Below are positions 17,116 through 26,783 of a DNA stretch of 44,279 nt, one piece after another; the stretch's first letter is position 1; each line of letters begins with the position of its first letter. Origin of the DNA: Chloroflexota bacterium (GTDB lineage: Bacteria; Chloroflexota; Anaerolineae; Aggregatilineales; UBA3940). Under the pieces are notes generated by a model. The model saw only the letters and a program-made list of their open reading frames with translations. It made no database searches and had not been told where the DNA came from. A program made the position numbers and the translations under genes. The stretch covers positions 1 to 44,279 of the forward strand of contig JAADYX010000111.1 in assembly GCA_010092885.1 (NCBI GenBank), written 5' to 3'.

Positions 17116-17478
17116 ATGGACGTTCGCGCAACGACGAAATACCTGAGCATCTCACCGCAGAAACTGCGCCTGGTCTGTGACCAGGTGCGCGGAATGGATG
17201 CCCAAACGGCTGCTGCGCTGCTCAACACCATGCCCCAGAAAGGGGCTGAGATGGTGCGTAAGACGCTGCGCAGCGCAATGGCTAACGCAGAGAACAACTT
17301 TGAGCTGGATCCGGCGGAGCTGTATATCTCACAGATCTTCGCCAACGAGGGCCCCCGCCGCCCGTGGCGTCGCTTTGGAGCACGTGGTCGCTTTAAGCCG
17401 ATAGTCAGGCGACAGTCCCATTTGACCGTGGTGCTGAGTGAACGCGACGTAACACTGATCGAGGAAGTGGGGAGCTAA
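17116..17478 (+). CDS. rplV: 50S ribosomal protein L22
   Basis: 120 residues. It begins MDVRATTKYLSISPQKLRLV and carries the family helix with LNTMPQKGAEMVRKTLRSAM and the tunnel beta-hairpin RRPWRRFGARGRFKPIVRRQ. L22 narrows the peptide exit tunnel with L4. It is closely packed with rpsS and rpsC (gaps of 2 and 3 bp). Confidence 0.97.
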   Translation: MDVRATTKYLSISPQKLRLVCDQVRGMDAQTAAALLNTMPQKGAEMVRKTLRSAMANAENNFELDPAELYISQIFANEGPRRPWRRFGARGRFKPIVRRQSHLTVVLSERDVTLIEEVGS

Positions 17479-17481
17479 TTT

Positions 17482-18147
17482 ATGGGACGCAAAGTTCATC
17501 CGACCGGGTATCGTCTCGGTGTAATCAAAGACTGGAACGCACACTGGTACGCGGAAGGCAAGCGCTTCAGCGAACTGCTGCTGGAGGACCGCCAGATCCG
17601 CGATGCCGTGTTCAAGATGCATCAGAATGCGGGCATCTCCCGCATTGAGATCGACCGCTTCCCGAACCAGGTGGTGGTCACACTGCACACAGCCCGGCCC
17701 GGCATTGTCATCGGGCGGCGGGGTGCGACGGTGAAGGAACTGCGCCAGAAGCTCGAAGACCTGTCCGGTAAAAAGGTCAAGGTCGAGGTGGAAGAGGTCG
17801 AAGCGCCCGATCTGGACTCGCAGCTGGTGGCGGAAAACGTCGCCGGGCAGCTGGAGCGCCGCATCTCGCACAGCCGCGCCATGAAGCGCGCGGTCGGCCA
17901 GGCCATGCGCATGGGTGCCGAAGGCATCCGCATTGTGGTCTCGGGGCGCCTTGGGGGTTCGGAAATGGCCCGCCGTGATGTCATGCAGGACGGGCGTGTA
18001 CCCCTGACAACCCTGCGCGCTGACATTGACTATGGCTTTGCCGAAGCACTGACCACGTTCGGGCGCATCGGCGTGAAAGTCTGGATTTACAAGGGCGAAG
18101 TGCTCGGTGATGAAGAGCAGGCCTCCGGCGGCGTATACGTCAGCTAG
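17482..18147 (+). CDS. rpsC: 30S ribosomal protein S3
   Basis: 221 residues. It begins [19 protein letters not shown]. The KH domain motif is [17 protein letters not shown], and the C-terminal domain has [28 protein letters not shown] and [14 protein letters not shown]3 lines the mRNA entry site. It follows rplV by 3 bp. Confidence 0.97.
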   Translation: MGRKVHPTGYRLGVIKDWNAHWYAEGKRFSELLLEDRQIRDAVFKMHQNAGISRIEIDRFPNQVVVTLHTARPGIVIGRRGATVKELRQKLEDLSGKKVKVEVEEVEAPDLDSQLVAENVAGQLERRISHSRAMKRAVGQAMRMGAEGIRIVVSGRLGGSEMARRDVMQDGRVPLTTLRADIDYGFAEALTTFGRIGVKVWIYKGEVLGDEEQASGGVYVS

Positions 18148-18167
18148 GGCCTGGTGGAGAGCAAACT

Positions 18168-18614
18168 ATGTTGATGCCAAAACGAGTGAAATACCGCAAG
18201 CAGTTCCGCGGGCGTATGAAGGGCAAGGCCACCCGGGGTAACACCGTGGATTTCGGCGAGATCGGTCTGATGTCGCTGGAGCCCGCCTGGATATCCTCCC
18301 GGCAGATCGAGGCCGTGCGCCGTACCATCACCCGCTATCTCAAGCGGCGCGGCAAGGTGTATATCCGCATCTTCCCGGACAAGCCCGTGACCCAGAAGCC
18401 CGCCGAGACCCGTATGGGTAAGGGTAAGGGGTCTGTGGATCGCTGGGTGGCTGTGGTCAAGCCGGGCCGTGTGATGTTCGAGATCGCCGGTGTGGATAGT
18501 GAGACCGCCCGCGAGGCGCTGCGCCGTGCCAGCTACAAGCTGCCGGTGCGCAGCAAGATCGTGTACAAAACCGATCCTATCTCTGGTATTGAGGTGGCGG
18601 GCTATGAAGATTAA
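18168..18614 (+). CDS. rplP: 50S ribosomal protein L16
   Basis: 148 residues. It begins [16 protein letters not shown], with [39 protein letters not shown] and [18 protein letters not shown]16 contacts A-site tRNA. It is a little longer than E. coli L16 (136) because of its C-terminal [16 protein letters not shown] tail. Its end overlaps the rpmC start by 11 bp. Confidence 0.97.
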   Translation: MLMPKRVKYRKQFRGRMKGKATRGNTVDFGEIGLMSLEPAWISSRQIEAVRRTITRYLKRRGKVYIRIFPDKPVTQKPAETRMGKGKGSVDRWVAVVKPGRVMFEIAGVDSETAREALRRASYKLPVRSKIVYKTDPISGIEVAGYED

Positions 18615-18813
18615 AGCCTCAGAACTGCGTGAAATGGACTACGAAGACCTGCTCTATCAGCTGGATGACCTCAAGGAGGCGTACTTCAACCTCCGCTTCC
18701 AGCAGCAGATCGGGCAGCTTGAAGACACGAACCAGCTCAGATTCGTGCGGCGTAACATTGCCCGCGTGCAGACGGTTCTACGTGAAAAAGAACTGGAGGC
18801 GCAGCGTGGCTAA
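18604..18813 (+). CDS. rpmC: 50S ribosomal protein L29
   Basis: 69 residues from ATG 18604, inside the end of rplP. It reads [20 protein letters not shown], then [20 protein letters not shown] and [17 protein letters not shown], the two-helix L29 pattern. L29 lies beside L23 at the tunnel exit. The frame is open further upstream within rplP, but only this part is L29. It overlaps rpsQ by 8 bp, so the three genes are translationally coupled. Confidence 0.95.
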   Translation: MKIKASELREMDYEDLLYQLDDLKEAYFNLRFQQQIGQLEDTNQLRFVRRNIARVQTVLREKELEAQRG

Positions 18814-19141
18814 CAATCGTCGCCGTCTGACCGGTGTTGTGGTCAGCAACAAAATGGACAAAACCGTCGTCGTACGGGTTGAGAAGCGCTACCGCCACCC
18901 GCTGTATGGCAAGGTGGTTCGGGAGAACACGCGCTTCATGGCCCATGACGAGGAAAACGAATGCGAAATGGGCGACACCGTCGTGATTGTCGAGTCACGC
19001 CCGATCAGCCGCCATAAGCGGTGGGTTGTCCAGGAGATCGTGCGCTCCGACCTGAGTGCGCAGACTGCTGAGGTCGGCTCACTGGAAGGCATGGGGTCGG
19101 AAGACGTGATCGACACCGATGCGCAGATAGAGACCGAGTGA
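18806..19141 (+). CDS. rpsQ: 30S ribosomal protein S17
   Basis: 111 residues from GTG 18806, 6 nt after GGAGG. The OB-fold core is [35 protein letters not shown] and [20 protein letters not shown]. The last ~25 residues (from [18 protein letters not shown]) form an acidic extension that most S17 proteins, at about 85 residues, lack. S17 is an early 16S-binding assembly protein. The GTG start is favoured over the longer open frame because that frame lies wholly within rpmC. Confidence 0.94.
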   Translation: MANNRRRLTGVVVSNKMDKTVVVRVEKRYRHPLYGKVVRENTRFMAHDEENECEMGDTVVIVESRPISRHKRWVVQEIVRSDLSAQTAEVGSLEGMGSEDVIDTDAQIETE

Positions 19142-19150
19142 GGCGGAACA

Positions 19151-19522
19151 ATGATCCAGGTAGAGAGCAGGTTAAAAGTCGCCGACAACAGCGGCGCACG
19201 AGAGCTTCTGGTCATCCGTGTGCTCGGCGGTTCGGTGCGTCGCAGCGGCGGTATTGGTGACATTGTCGTGGCGACCGTCAAGGCTGCACAGCCCGGCGGT
19301 GCCGTCAAGAAGAGCGATGTGGTGCGTGCCGTGATCGTGCGGACCAAGAAAGAGTATCGTCGTGACGATGGCTCCTACATCCGCTTTGATGAGAACGCGG
19401 CAGTCGTCCTGGATGGCGAATCGCAGAACCCCAAGGGAACCCGCATCTTCGGGCCCATCGCGCGTGAACTGCGTGATGAAGGGTTCATGCGGATCGTCTC
19501 TCTGGCGAAGGAAGTGCTCTGA
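19151..19522 (+). CDS. rplN: 50S ribosomal protein L14
   Basis: 123 residues, the family's usual length. It begins [20 protein letters not shown], with [37 protein letters not shown] and [21 protein letters not shown]14 sits at the subunit interface. The stop TGA shares one base with the start of rplX. Confidence 0.97.
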   Translation: MIQVESRLKVADNSGARELLVIRVLGGSVRRSGGIGDIVVATVKAAQPGGAVKKSDVVRAVIVRTKKEYRRDDGSYIRFDENAAVVLDGESQNPKGTRIFGPIARELRDEGFMRIVSLAKEVL

Positions 19523-19869
19523 TGAGTAAGAAACAGAACAGACCAAAGATGAAGATCAAAGAGGGAGACCTGGTCGAAGTCATCGCGGGCAACGACCGAG
19601 GTGCGCGCGGCCGTGTGACCCGGGTCCTCCCTAAGAAACAGCGCGTGGTGGTTGAGGGGGTTAACATCCGCAAGAAGCACCAGCGCCCGATCCAGGCGAA
19701 CAACCAGGAGATGCAGCCGGGCATCATCCAGTTTGAGGCACCCATCCACGTATCCAATGTGATGCTGGTGGACCCCAACACGGACCGGCCCACGCGCGTC
19801 TCAATCCGTCGGGACGAGGAGGGCTTTCCAGTCCGTGTGGCCCGGGTGAGCGGAAAGGACATCGACTGA
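19522..19869 (+). CDS. rplX: 50S ribosomal protein L24
   Basis: 115 residues. The KOW motif is [19 protein letters not shown], followed by [19 protein letters not shown] and [20 protein letters not shown]24 starts 50S assembly. It overlaps by one base (ATGA-type) with both rplN and rplE. The C-terminus has an extra [15 protein letters not shown] tail. Confidence 0.96.
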   Translation: MSKKQNRPKMKIKEGDLVEVIAGNDRGARGRVTRVLPKKQRVVVEGVNIRKKHQRPIQANNQEMQPGIIQFEAPIHVSNVMLVDPNTDRPTRVSIRRDEEGFPVRVARVSGKDID

Positions 19870-20441
19870 TGCACAGCCTGCGAACCCACTATGAGGACAA
19901 CGTGCGCCCGGCCCTATATGAGAGGTTCGGGTATGACAGCCCAATGCGCATCCCAGGTATCACCAAGGTGGTGATCAACATCGGTCTGGGTGAGGCCCTT
20001 GAGAATGCCAAGGCCTTGGATTTTGCGGTGGAGGATCTGCGCATGATCACCGGGCAGCAGCCCGTGGTGACCCGTGCCCGCAAGAGCATCGCGAACTTCA
20101 AGCTGCGTGAGGGCCGTGCTATCGGCGTGAAGGTCACTCTGCGCCGCGAGCGGATGTGGTCCTTCCTTGACCGGCTGATGAACATCGCCCTGCCGCGCAC
20201 CCGTGACTTCCGCGGCATCAACCCGAACTCGTTTGACGGGCGGGGTAACTATACGCTTGGCCTGCGCGAACAGCTGATCTTTCCCGAGATCATCTACGAT
20301 CAGGTGGACAAGGTCCGCGGTATGGAGATCACCATCGTAACCACGGCGGAGACCGACGAAGAAGGCCGCGAACTGCTGCGGCTGCTCGGTATGCCCTTCG
20401 CCGGGTTGGAGATCAACACCGCAGAGTACGCCAGGCAGTAG
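19869..20441 (+). CDS. rplE: 50S ribosomal protein L5
   Basis: 190 residues. Landmarks are [16 protein letters not shown]-like ([20 protein letters not shown]), [55 protein letters not shown] and [11 protein letters not shown]5 carries 5S rRNA and contacts P-site tRNA. Its ATG overlaps the rplX stop by one base. Confidence 0.97.
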   Translation: MHSLRTHYEDNVRPALYERFGYDSPMRIPGITKVVINIGLGEALENAKALDFAVEDLRMITGQQPVVTRARKSIANFKLREGRAIGVKVTLRRERMWSFLDRLMNIALPRTRDFRGINPNSFDGRGNYTLGLREQLIFPEIIYDQVDKVRGMEITIVTTAETDEEGRELLRLLGMPFAGLEINTAEYARQ

Positions 20442-20458
20442 CCAAGGAGCAATAACGC

Positions 20459-20641
20459 ATGGCCAGAAAATGCATGCAGTATCGGGAACAAAACCGCAAG
20501 TATGAAGTCCGTGTCGTGAACCGGTGCAGCCGCTGTGGGCGCTCACGTGCCTATATGCGCAAGTTCGGCCTGTGCCGGATCTGCTTCCGTGAACTGGCGC
20601 TGCGCGGCGATATCCCCGGTGTGAAGAAGTCGAGCTGGTAG
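20459..20641 (+). CDS. rpsZ: 30S ribosomal protein S14, zinc type
   Basis: 60 residues, the short zinc-binding form. It has two CxxC pairs ([20 protein letters not shown]) and [18 protein letters not shown] at the end. It binds 16S rRNA in the head. The four cysteines are intact, so this is the C+ form used under zinc sufficiency; no C- paralogue lies in the window. The ribosome site is AAGGAGC. Confidence 0.97.
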   Translation: MARKCMQYREQNRKYEVRVVNRCSRCGRSRAYMRKFGLCRICFRELALRGDIPGVKKSSW

Positions 20642-20651
20642 GAGGCCTGTA

Positions 20652-21059
20652 GTGTACACCAACGACCCGATCTCGGATATGCTGACGCGTATCCGCAACG
20701 CGCTGATGACGCGCCACAACGATGTATTGATCCCGTACTCCAAAATGAAGTACGAGATCGCCCGTGTGTTGTATGAAGAGGGCTACATCACATCCTACGA
20801 GCGCATTGAGGACAGGCCCTATGATCACATCCGGCTGGTTCTCAAGTACACCGGCAGCCGCCGTGATGTCAAGCCGGTGATCACACGCCTGCAGCGCATC
20901 AGCAAGCCCGGCCGCCGTGTGTACAGCGGCTATCGAGATATTCCCTGGGTGCTCAGCGGAATGGGTATCGCCATCCTAACAACACCTAAGGGCGTGATGA
21001 CAGACCAGCAGGCCCGCCGCGAACGTGTTGGCGGCGAGATCCTGTGCTACGTCTGGTAA
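20652..21059 (+). CDS. rpsH: 30S ribosomal protein S8
   Basis: 135 residues from GTG 20652, with a GGAGGCC site. It reads [20 protein letters not shown], then [35 protein letters not shown] and a C-terminal [21 protein letters not shown]8 organises the 30S platform. In E. coli it represses the spc operon; no matching site was identified here. Confidence 0.97.
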   Translation: MYTNDPISDMLTRIRNALMTRHNDVLIPYSKMKYEIARVLYEEGYITSYERIEDRPYDHIRLVLKYTGSRRDVKPVITRLQRISKPGRRVYSGYRDIPWVLSGMGIAILTTPKGVMTDQQARRERVGGEILCYVW

Positions 21060-21071
21060 AAGGGGGAACCC

Positions 21072-21620
21072 ATGTCGAGAATAGGCAAACAGCCGATTGA
21101 GCTGCCTAAGGGCGTATCGGCGACAATCAACAAATCAGAGGTCACGGTCAAAGGGCCCAAGGGTGAACTCACCCGGCGCTTTGACCCCGACATGACCTTC
21201 AAGCAAGAGGACGGACATCTTATTGTAGAGCGTCCGACCGACCAGCGGCATCACCGCGCACTGCACGGCCTGACACGCGCCCTGCTCGCCAATATGGTGA
21301 CCGGCGTGAGCGAAGGCTACGAGATCCGCCTGGAGATCCGGGGGACCGGCTACCGCGCGGAGATGCAGGGCCAAACCCTGAAACTGGCATTGGGCTTCTC
21401 ACACGATGTGCTCGTCGAGCCGCCGCCGGAACTCTCCTTCCAGGTAGAGGACCGCGGCGCACTGATCATCATTCAGTCGATCGACAAAGAGCTCATCGGC
21501 CAGGTTGCCGCCGATATTCGCGGCCTGCGTCCGCCGGAGCCCTACAAGGGCAAGGGTGTACGTTACCTGGGTGAGTACGTCCGCCAGAAGGAAGGCAAGG
21601 CCGGTAAGGTCGGCGGCTAA
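21072..21620 (+). CDS. rplF: 50S ribosomal protein L6
   Basis: 182 residues. It begins MSRIGKQPIELPKGVSA, with TVKGPKGELTRRFDP, HGLTRALLANMVTGVSEGYE and the C-terminal signature PEPYKGKGVRYLGEYVRQKE. L6 lies near the factor-binding site. The ribosome site is GGGGGAAC. Confidence 0.97.
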   Translation: MSRIGKQPIELPKGVSATINKSEVTVKGPKGELTRRFDPDMTFKQEDGHLIVERPTDQRHHRALHGLTRALLANMVTGVSEGYEIRLEIRGTGYRAEMQGQTLKLALGFSHDVLVEPPPELSFQVEDRGALIIIQSIDKELIGQVAADIRGLRPPEPYKGKGVRYLGEYVRQKEGKAGKVGG

Positions 21621-21638
21621 CCGAGGAGACCAGTCATC

Positions 21639-22001
21639 ATGGCTATTGACAGGCATAAACAACGCAAGAAGCGCCATCTGCGCGTCCGGACCAAGCTGAG
21701 CGGCACCGCCGACCGTCCGCGGTTGAACGTGTTCCGCAGCAGCAAGCACATCTATGCGCAGGTCATCGACGACGATGCCGGGCACACCATCGCCTCTGCA
21801 TCCACCGTTGACCTGGAGATGCGCCCTGAGCTGGAAGGCAAGACCAAGATCGAGCGGGCTAAGGCGGTCGGGCGCATGGTGGCGCTGCGGGCCAAAGAAT
21901 ACGGCGTTTCAAACGTCGTGTTTGACCGCGGCGGGTTTCGTTACCAGGGTCGCATCAAAGCACTGGCTGAGGCGGCCCGTGAAGCCGGGCTCCAGTTCTA
22001 A
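21639..22001 (+). CDS. rplR: 50S ribosomal protein L18
   Basis: 120 residues. It begins [20 protein letters not shown], with [20 protein letters not shown], then [20 protein letters not shown] and [21 protein letters not shown]18 binds 5S rRNA with L5. The gene lies 18 bp after rplF and has a GAGGAGACC site. Confidence 0.97.
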   Translation: MAIDRHKQRKKRHLRVRTKLSGTADRPRLNVFRSSKHIYAQVIDDDAGHTIASASTVDLEMRPELEGKTKIERAKAVGRMVALRAKEYGVSNVVFDRGGFRYQGRIKALAEAAREAGLQF

Positions 22002-22016
22002 AGGGAGAGATATCTG

Positions 22017-22565
22017 ATGGGAAGAAGACGCGAACCGCGCGTTCAGGACGAGCGCGACCAGCTTGACGAGCGCGTGCTTGACATCAAGCGCGTGGCAAAG
22101 GTGATCAAGGGCGGCCGTCGCTTCGCCTTCCGGACAGTGGTTGTCGTTGGCGACAACCGCGGCCAGGTGGGTGTCGGGATCGGCAAGGCCCGCGGCGTAC
22201 CGGATGCGATCCGCAAGGGCAACGAGCGCGCCCGCAAGGCGATGATCCGGGTGCCCATGGTCGGCACGACCATCCCGCACCCGGTGACGGCTAAGTATTC
22301 CGGTGCCAAGGTCATGCTCCGGCCCGCTTCACCGGGTACCGGCGTGATCGCCGGTGGTGCTGTGCGTGCCGTGGTTGAAGCGGCAGGCATCACCGACATC
22401 CTGACCAAGTCACAGGGCAGCGCCAACCTGCTGAACGTCGCCATGGCGACCATCGACGCGCTGGACCAGCTGATGGACGTTAACGAGCTGGCCGAGGCGC
22501 GTGGCAAGGATCCACGTGACCTGATGCCGTTCTGGATGCGCGGCCGGCAGGAGGAGGTTGAGTGA
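22017..22565 (+). CDS. rpsE: 30S ribosomal protein S5
   Basis: 182 residues. It has the double-stranded RNA-binding motif [20 protein letters not shown], then [40 protein letters not shown] and [19 protein letters not shown]5 supports decoding fidelity and mRNA entry. The stop TGA overlaps the rpmD ATG by one base. Confidence 0.97.
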   Translation: MGRRREPRVQDERDQLDERVLDIKRVAKVIKGGRRFAFRTVVVVGDNRGQVGVGIGKARGVPDAIRKGNERARKAMIRVPMVGTTIPHPVTAKYSGAKVMLRPASPGTGVIAGGAVRAVVEAAGITDILTKSQGSANLLNVAMATIDALDQLMDVNELAEARGKDPRDLMPFWMRGRQEEVE

Positions 22566-22753
22566 TGGCAGGCAAGACTCTGCGCATCACCATGAAGCGC
22601 AGCACCATCGGTACTAAGCAGAAGCATCGCGCGATGCTGCGTACCCTTGGGCTCAAGAAAATCGGCCAGACGGTTGAGCGGCCCGACGCCCCTGATATCC
22701 GGGGCATGTTGGTCTACATCAACCATCTGGTGGAAGTCGAAGAAGTGGAGTAA
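22565..22753 (+). CDS. rpmD: 50S ribosomal protein L30
   Basis: 62 residues from ATG 22565 (a GTG three bases earlier is also in frame). It reads [20 protein letters not shown], then [20 protein letters not shown] and a C-terminal [11 protein letters not shown], the typical compact L30 fold. It is coupled to rpsE by the one-base overlap and lies 5 bp before rplO. Confidence 0.95.
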   Translation: MAGKTLRITMKRSTIGTKQKHRAMLRTLGLKKIGQTVERPDAPDIRGMLVYINHLVEVEEVE

Positions 22754-22758
22754 CAGCA

Positions 22759-23289
22759 ATGAAACTGCATGACCTGCGTCCTGATGAGGGTGCAACCAAA
22801 AAGCGCAAGCGAGTAGGTCGCGGTATTTCTGCCGGGCAGGGCAAAACGGCGGGCCGCGGCACAAAGGGCCAGGGTGCTCGCTCCGGTGGGGGCAAGGGGC
22901 CATACTTTGAAGGTGGTCAGCTGCCGCTGGTCCGGCGGCTGCCGTTCAAGCGCGGGTTCACGCGGCCCGGGCGCATGGCATACCAGGAAGTGAACGTCGA
23001 CACGCTCGACCGCCACTTCTCCGATGGTGAGGAAGTCACCCCGGCGCTGATGGCGGAGCGGCATGTGATCGATGAAGCCGAGGAGCCGGTCAAGATTCTG
23101 GGCCGCGGTGAACTCAGCAAAAAGCTGACCGTCCACGCGCATGGCTTTACGCGCAGCGCCCGTGAGAAGATCGAAGCCGCAGGCGGCACGGCGGAAGAGC
23201 TGACGTTGGTGATCACCGGCGTCCATGCTACCATCAAGAGACTGCCCAAAGCGCAAATTGAAGCCATCCGGGCGAAGCAGGCCGAATAG
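22759..23289 (+). CDS. rplO: 50S ribosomal protein L15
   Basis: 176 residues, somewhat longer than E. coli L15 (144). It begins [20 protein letters not shown]. The glycine-rich N-terminal extension is [20 protein letters not shown], then [16 protein letters not shown] and a C-terminal [21 protein letters not shown]15 is a late assembly protein of the 50S. It precedes secY by 16 bp, as in the classic spc operon. Confidence 0.97.
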   Translation: MKLHDLRPDEGATKKRKRVGRGISAGQGKTAGRGTKGQGARSGGGKGPYFEGGQLPLVRRLPFKRGFTRPGRMAYQEVNVDTLDRHFSDGEEVTPALMAERHVIDEAEEPVKILGRGELSKKLTVHAHGFTRSAREKIEAAGGTAEELTLVITGVHATIKRLPKAQIEAIRAKQAE

Positions 23290-23305
23290 GATAGGAGCTG
23301 CGACT

Positions 23306-24706
23306 ATGTCTCTAGTGCAAGGTATTCGTGATGTCTTTCGTCTGCCGGATCTGCGGCGGCGCGTTCTGCTGACCATCGGGCTGCTGGTGCTGTTCCGGCT
23401 GGCGGCCAACATCCCGGTTCCCGGTGTGGACCGCGTTCAGCTGGCGGCTGCCCTCGACCCGGCCACGGCAGGCAGCAACTTTATCCAGGTGCTGAACCTG
23501 CTTTCGGGCGGGGCGGTCGGCCGCTTCTCCGTGTTGGCGATGGGCGTGTATCCGTACATTACCGCCAGCATCATCATCCAGATCCTGACACCCTTTGTCC
23601 CTGCGCTGGAAGAGCTCCAGAAGCAGGGCCAGCAGGGCCGTCAGATCATTGAGCGCTGGACGATGATCTTCTCCATCCCGTTGGCGATGTTCCAGTCCGT
23701 CAGCCAGGTGAATATCTTCGCGAGCATTCTGGGTGTGCCGCCCTCAGCGATTGTGACCGGCTATGGCGACGACACCATCGTCACCATGATGGTCATCTTC
23801 ACCATGACGGCGGGAACCATGTTCTCGATCTGGATCGGTGAGCTGATCACCAAGGACGGCATCGGCAACGGGCTGTCGTTGATCATCTTTGCGGGCATCA
23901 TGGCACAGGTGCCGCAGAGCATCAACCTGCTGATCTTCTCCGGCACGACGGGGACGACGCTGCCGACAATCGAAATTGTCCGCAACCTGACGGTGTTCAT
24001 CATCATCGGGCTGTTGACCCTGTTCGTCATCGTGATCGTCTCGGAGGGGCAGCGGCGCATCCCGGTGAAGTACGGTAAACGTGTGCGCGGCATGAAGATG
24101 TACGGCGGTGGCAGCACCTATCTGCCGTTGAAGGTCAACTATGCGGGCATGATCCCGCTGATCTTCGCGCAGGCCGTGCTGACCTTCCCGGCGGTGTTCG
24201 CGGGCTTCTTCGCCAACAGCGAAGTCCCGTGGATCGCCGGTTCGGCCTCAACCGTCACGAATATCTTCGGGGCACAGGGCGGCATCGCCATACCCGGACG
24301 CGTGGTCTACTGGGTGTTCTACTTCGCGATGGTGGTTGGGTTTACCTACCTGTACACCAGCATCATGATCAAGAACCAGAACTTCGCGGAGAACCTGCAG
24401 CGCAACGGCGGCTTTATCCCCGGTGTGCGCCCCGGCAAGAAAACGGAAGAGTTCATCAACCAGGTGGTCAACCGCATCACACTGGTGAGTGCGCTTTTCC
24501 TCGGTATTCTGGCGATCATCCCCGGCATTGTGGGGATCTCGCTGGACCTGCTTCAGCCCGGCACGGGTACCGGGCAGCAGCTTCAGACCTCGCTGATCAT
24601 CGTCGGCGGTGGTGGTCTGATCATTGTGGTGGGTGTTGTGCTCGATACGATGCGCCAGCTTGAAGCACAGCTGGTCATGCGCAACCGCGAGAGCTTTATC
24701 CGCTGA
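23306..24706 (+). CDS. secY: Preprotein translocase subunit SecY
   Basis: 466 residues from ATG 23306, with an AGGAGC site. The open frame continues upstream into rplO but is not SecY-like there. It begins MSLVQGIRDVFRLPDLRRRV. Ten hydrophobic segments are evident, with NIPVPGVD in the plug region, GVYPYITASIIIQILTP (TM2) and the cytoplasmic loop RRIPVKYGKRVRG used for SecA and ribosome docking. QRNGGFIPGVRPGKKTEEF (loop C5) is also present. It forms the protein-conducting channel with SecE and SecG, which are not in the window. Confidence 0.97.
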   Translation: MSLVQGIRDVFRLPDLRRRVLLTIGLLVLFRLAANIPVPGVDRVQLAAALDPATAGSNFIQVLNLLSGGAVGRFSVLAMGVYPYITASIIIQILTPFVPALEELQKQGQQGRQIIERWTMIFSIPLAMFQSVSQVNIFASILGVPPSAIVTGYGDDTIVTMMVIFTMTAGTMFSIWIGELITKDGIGNGLSLIIFAGIMAQVPQSINLLIFSGTTGTTLPTIEIVRNLTVFIIIGLLTLFVIVIVSEGQRRIPVKYGKRVRGMKMYGGGSTYLPLKVNYAGMIPLIFAQAVLTFPAVFAGFFANSEVPWIAGSASTVTNIFGAQGGIAIPGRVVYWVFYFAMVVGFTYLYTSIMIKNQNFAENLQRNGGFIPGVRPGKKTEEFINQVVNRITLVSALFLGILAIIPGIVGISLDLLQPGTGTGQQLQTSLIIVGGGGLIIVVGVVLDTMRQLEAQLVMRNRESFIR

Positions 24707-24712
24707 CATGGT

Positions 24713-24734
24713 GCTGCCGGGTTCGCCCGGCAGC
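24713..24734 (+). repeat. Hairpin between secY and adk
   Basis: A perfect 9-bp stem GCTGCCGGG / CCCGGCAGC closes a TTCG tetraloop, 6 bp past the secY stop. It is followed by CTGTATCTGTTC, only mildly T-rich. It may be a weak terminator or an mRNA-processing point lowering adk-map expression relative to the ribosomal genes. Confidence 0.65.
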
Positions 24735-24767
24735 CTGTATCTGTTCACATAACGGAGTACGTACACA

Positions 24768-25352
24768 ATGGCACGTTATATCATACTGCTTGGCCCGCCG
24801 GGCGCGGGTAAGGGCACCCAGGCCAAGCGTTTATCGGAAAAGCTGGGCATTCCTCATGTGTCAACTGGGGATATGTTCCGGGCGATGAAGACCCAGGATA
24901 CGCCGCTGGCGAAGCGCGTCCAGGCGATCATGGCCAGCGGTGGCCTGGTCCCCGATGAGGTGACTGTCGAAATGGTTGAGGACCGCCTGAGCCAGGCGGA
25001 TGCCGCCGGTGGGGTCATCCTGGACGGCTTTCCGCGCAACCTGTTCCAAGCCGAAGCGTTGGACGCTCTGCTGGAGAAGTCATTCGGTGGCCAGGTCAAT
25101 GAGGCGCTTCTGTTCGAGGTGCCCTTCGAGGTCACCATGCAGCGCATCATGAGCCGTGCCACCAAAGAGGGCCGCTCCGATGATACGTTTGAGACGGCGC
25201 TGCGCCGCTACCGTGTCTACCTGGAGTCCACCGCACCGCTGGTCGGCTACTACTACGCCAACGGGCTGCTCAAGCGGGTTGACGGGGTCGGCACAATCGA
25301 CGAAGTAACGACGCATCTGATGGATGTTGTGGGCGCACTGAACGGCCAATAG
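24768..25352 (+). CDS. adk: Adenylate kinase
   Basis: 194 residues, the short form lacking the extended zinc-type LID. The P-loop is GPPGAGKGTQ (residues 9-18), then STGDMFRAMK (AMP-binding), VILDGFPRN, and the short LID and following region TKEGRSDDTFETALRRYRVY. It converts ATP and AMP to two ADP in the cytoplasm. It lies between secY and map, a conserved arrangement. The ribosome site is AACGGAGTA. Confidence 0.97.
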   Translation: MARYIILLGPPGAGKGTQAKRLSEKLGIPHVSTGDMFRAMKTQDTPLAKRVQAIMASGGLVPDEVTVEMVEDRLSQADAAGGVILDGFPRNLFQAEALDALLEKSFGGQVNEALLFEVPFEVTMQRIMSRATKEGRSDDTFETALRRYRVYLESTAPLVGYYYANGLLKRVDGVGTIDEVTTHLMDVVGALNGQ

Positions 25353-25368
25353 AGGTTGGGGGAAGACC

Positions 25369-26172
25369 ATGGGATATTCAACGCGCAGGCTGGATCGCAA
25401 ACCAACGATCAAAAGCGAACTTGACCTGCAGCGGATGCGCGATGCAGCTAAGATCAATGTCGAGGTGCTGCAAACCATCTGGGAGGCGATCAAGCCCGGT
25501 GTGACCACCTGGGAGCTTGACCAGATCGCCTATGATATCATCGTCAACAAGTATGGTGCGGTCCCGGCCTTTCTCAACTATCCGCCGGGCAGCCGGCATC
25601 CGTTCCCGGCGACGATCACAGCCAGCATCAATGAAGAACTGGTCCATGGCATCCCCAGCAAAAAGCGCGTTCTGAAGGATGGGGACCTCATCTCCATTGA
25701 CTGCGGCACGATCTACAAGGGCTATGTCGCTGACTCGGCGTTCAGCAAGGGCGTTGGCCAGCTTGATGAGGAGGCCAGCAACCTGCTGCGGGTGACCAAC
25801 GAGTCGCTTGACAGGGCAATCGAGCAGGCCCTTCCCGGCAACCGCGTGAGTGACATCAGCCACGCGACGCAGAAGCACGCCGAGAAGCACGGCTTCAACG
25901 TGCCCCGCCAGTATGGGGGGCATGGCGTCGGGAAGAAGATGCACGAAGAACCGCACATCCCGAATTGGGGCAAGCCCGGCAAAGGGCTGCGCCTGCGGCC
26001 CGGCATGACGTTCGCTATTGAGCCGATGTTGATGGCCGGCACCCACGAGACGGAAGTGCTCAAGGATCATTGGACCGTGGTTTCCAAGGATCGTGCGCTC
26101 AACGCGCATACCGAACACACGGTCGCGGTTACGGACAACGGGCCGGAGATCCTCACCCTGTGGGACCAGTGA
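25369..26172 (+). CDS. map: Methionine aminopeptidase, type I
   Basis: 267 residues. The five metal ligands of the pita-bread fold are visible: the Asp pair in [20 protein letters not shown], His in [19 protein letters not shown], Glu in MTFAIEPML and Glu in [10 protein letters not shown]. It removes the initiator methionine from new proteins. The N-terminus begins [20 protein letters not shown] and is the short type Ia form without an SH3-like zinc extension. infA, which usually follows map, is absent; rpmJ comes next after an 82-bp gap. Confidence 0.97.
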   Translation: MGYSTRRLDRKPTIKSELDLQRMRDAAKINVEVLQTIWEAIKPGVTTWELDQIAYDIIVNKYGAVPAFLNYPPGSRHPFPATITASINEELVHGIPSKKRVLKDGDLISIDCGTIYKGYVADSAFSKGVGQLDEEASNLLRVTNESLDRAIEQALPGNRVSDISHATQKHAEKHGFNVPRQYGGHGVGKKMHEEPHIPNWGKPGKGLRLRPGMTFAIEPMLMAGTHETEVLKDHWTVVSKDRALNAHTEHTVAVTDNGPEILTLWDQ

Positions 26173-26185
26173 TTCGGGGAATGCC

Positions 26186-26214
26186 TTTAAATCGGGCCCG
26201 GAACGCGCTATAAT
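26186..26214 (+). promoter_or_regulatory. Internal promoter upstream of rpmJ
   Basis: TTTAAA, 17 bp, perfect TATAAT, 41 bp before the rpmJ ATG. It falls in the gap where infA would normally lie and could drive the alpha-operon part (rpmJ to rpsI) separately from the upstream genes. Confidence 0.65.
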
Positions 26215-26254
26215 ACACATTCGGTTTTGTACCTGGAGTGAAGGATTCGCAATC

Positions 26255-26368
26255 ATGAAGGTGAGTTCATCGGTACGCCGTCGCTGCCCCAAATGTCGAG
26301 TCATCAAGCGCAAGGGGGTTGTGATGGTCATCTGTAGTAATCCAAAGCATAAGCAGCGTCAGGGCTAG
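26255..26368 (+). CDS. rpmJ: 50S ribosomal protein L36, zinc type
   Basis: 37 residues, the standard length: [20 protein letters not shown], then [16 protein letters not shown]. The zinc ligands C, C, C and H are all present, so it is the C+ form. The ATG is chosen at the family start although the frame is open upstream into map. The ribosome site is TGGAGTGAAGGA. It lies 10 bp before rpsM. Confidence 0.95.
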   Translation: MKVSSSVRRRCPKCRVIKRKGVVMVICSNPKHKQRQG

Positions 26369-26378
26369 GGGGAGATCG

Positions 26379-26768
26379 ATGGCTCGTATTGAAGGTGTCG
26401 ACCTGCCTCGTGACAAGACAGTCAACATCGGCCTGACATACATCTATGGCATTGGCCGCTCGCGTGCTGAGGCGGTGCTTGAAGCCACCGGTGTCGACGC
26501 GCAGACCCGCATCAAGGATCTGACCGAGGGCGAGGTGCAGCGCCTGCGTGAGTACATCGCCGCAAATTTCCGCGTCGAGGGTGAGCTGCGCAGCCAGGTC
26601 GATATGAACATCAAGCGTCTTAAGGATATCGGCACGTACCGCGGTCTGCGCCACCGGCGCAATCTGCCCGTGCGCGGCCAGCGGACCAAGACCAACGCGC
26701 GTACACGCCGCGGTCGCAAGAAGACAGTCGCCGGTCGCGGACGCCGCACCGGGGCCGCCAAGAAGTAA
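26379..26768 (+). CDS. rpsM: 30S ribosomal protein S13
   Basis: 129 residues. It begins [20 protein letters not shown], with the helix-hairpin region [19 protein letters not shown], then [20 protein letters not shown] and the basic tail [21 protein letters not shown]13 forms inter-subunit bridges and contacts P-site tRNA. The ribosome site is GGGGGAGA. Confidence 0.97.
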   Translation: MARIEGVDLPRDKTVNIGLTYIYGIGRSRAEAVLEATGVDAQTRIKDLTEGEVQRLREYIAANFRVEGELRSQVDMNIKRLKDIGTYRGLRHRRNLPVRGQRTKTNARTRRGRKKTVAGRGRRTGAAKK

Positions 26769-26783
26769 CGGAGGAAGTGACCC

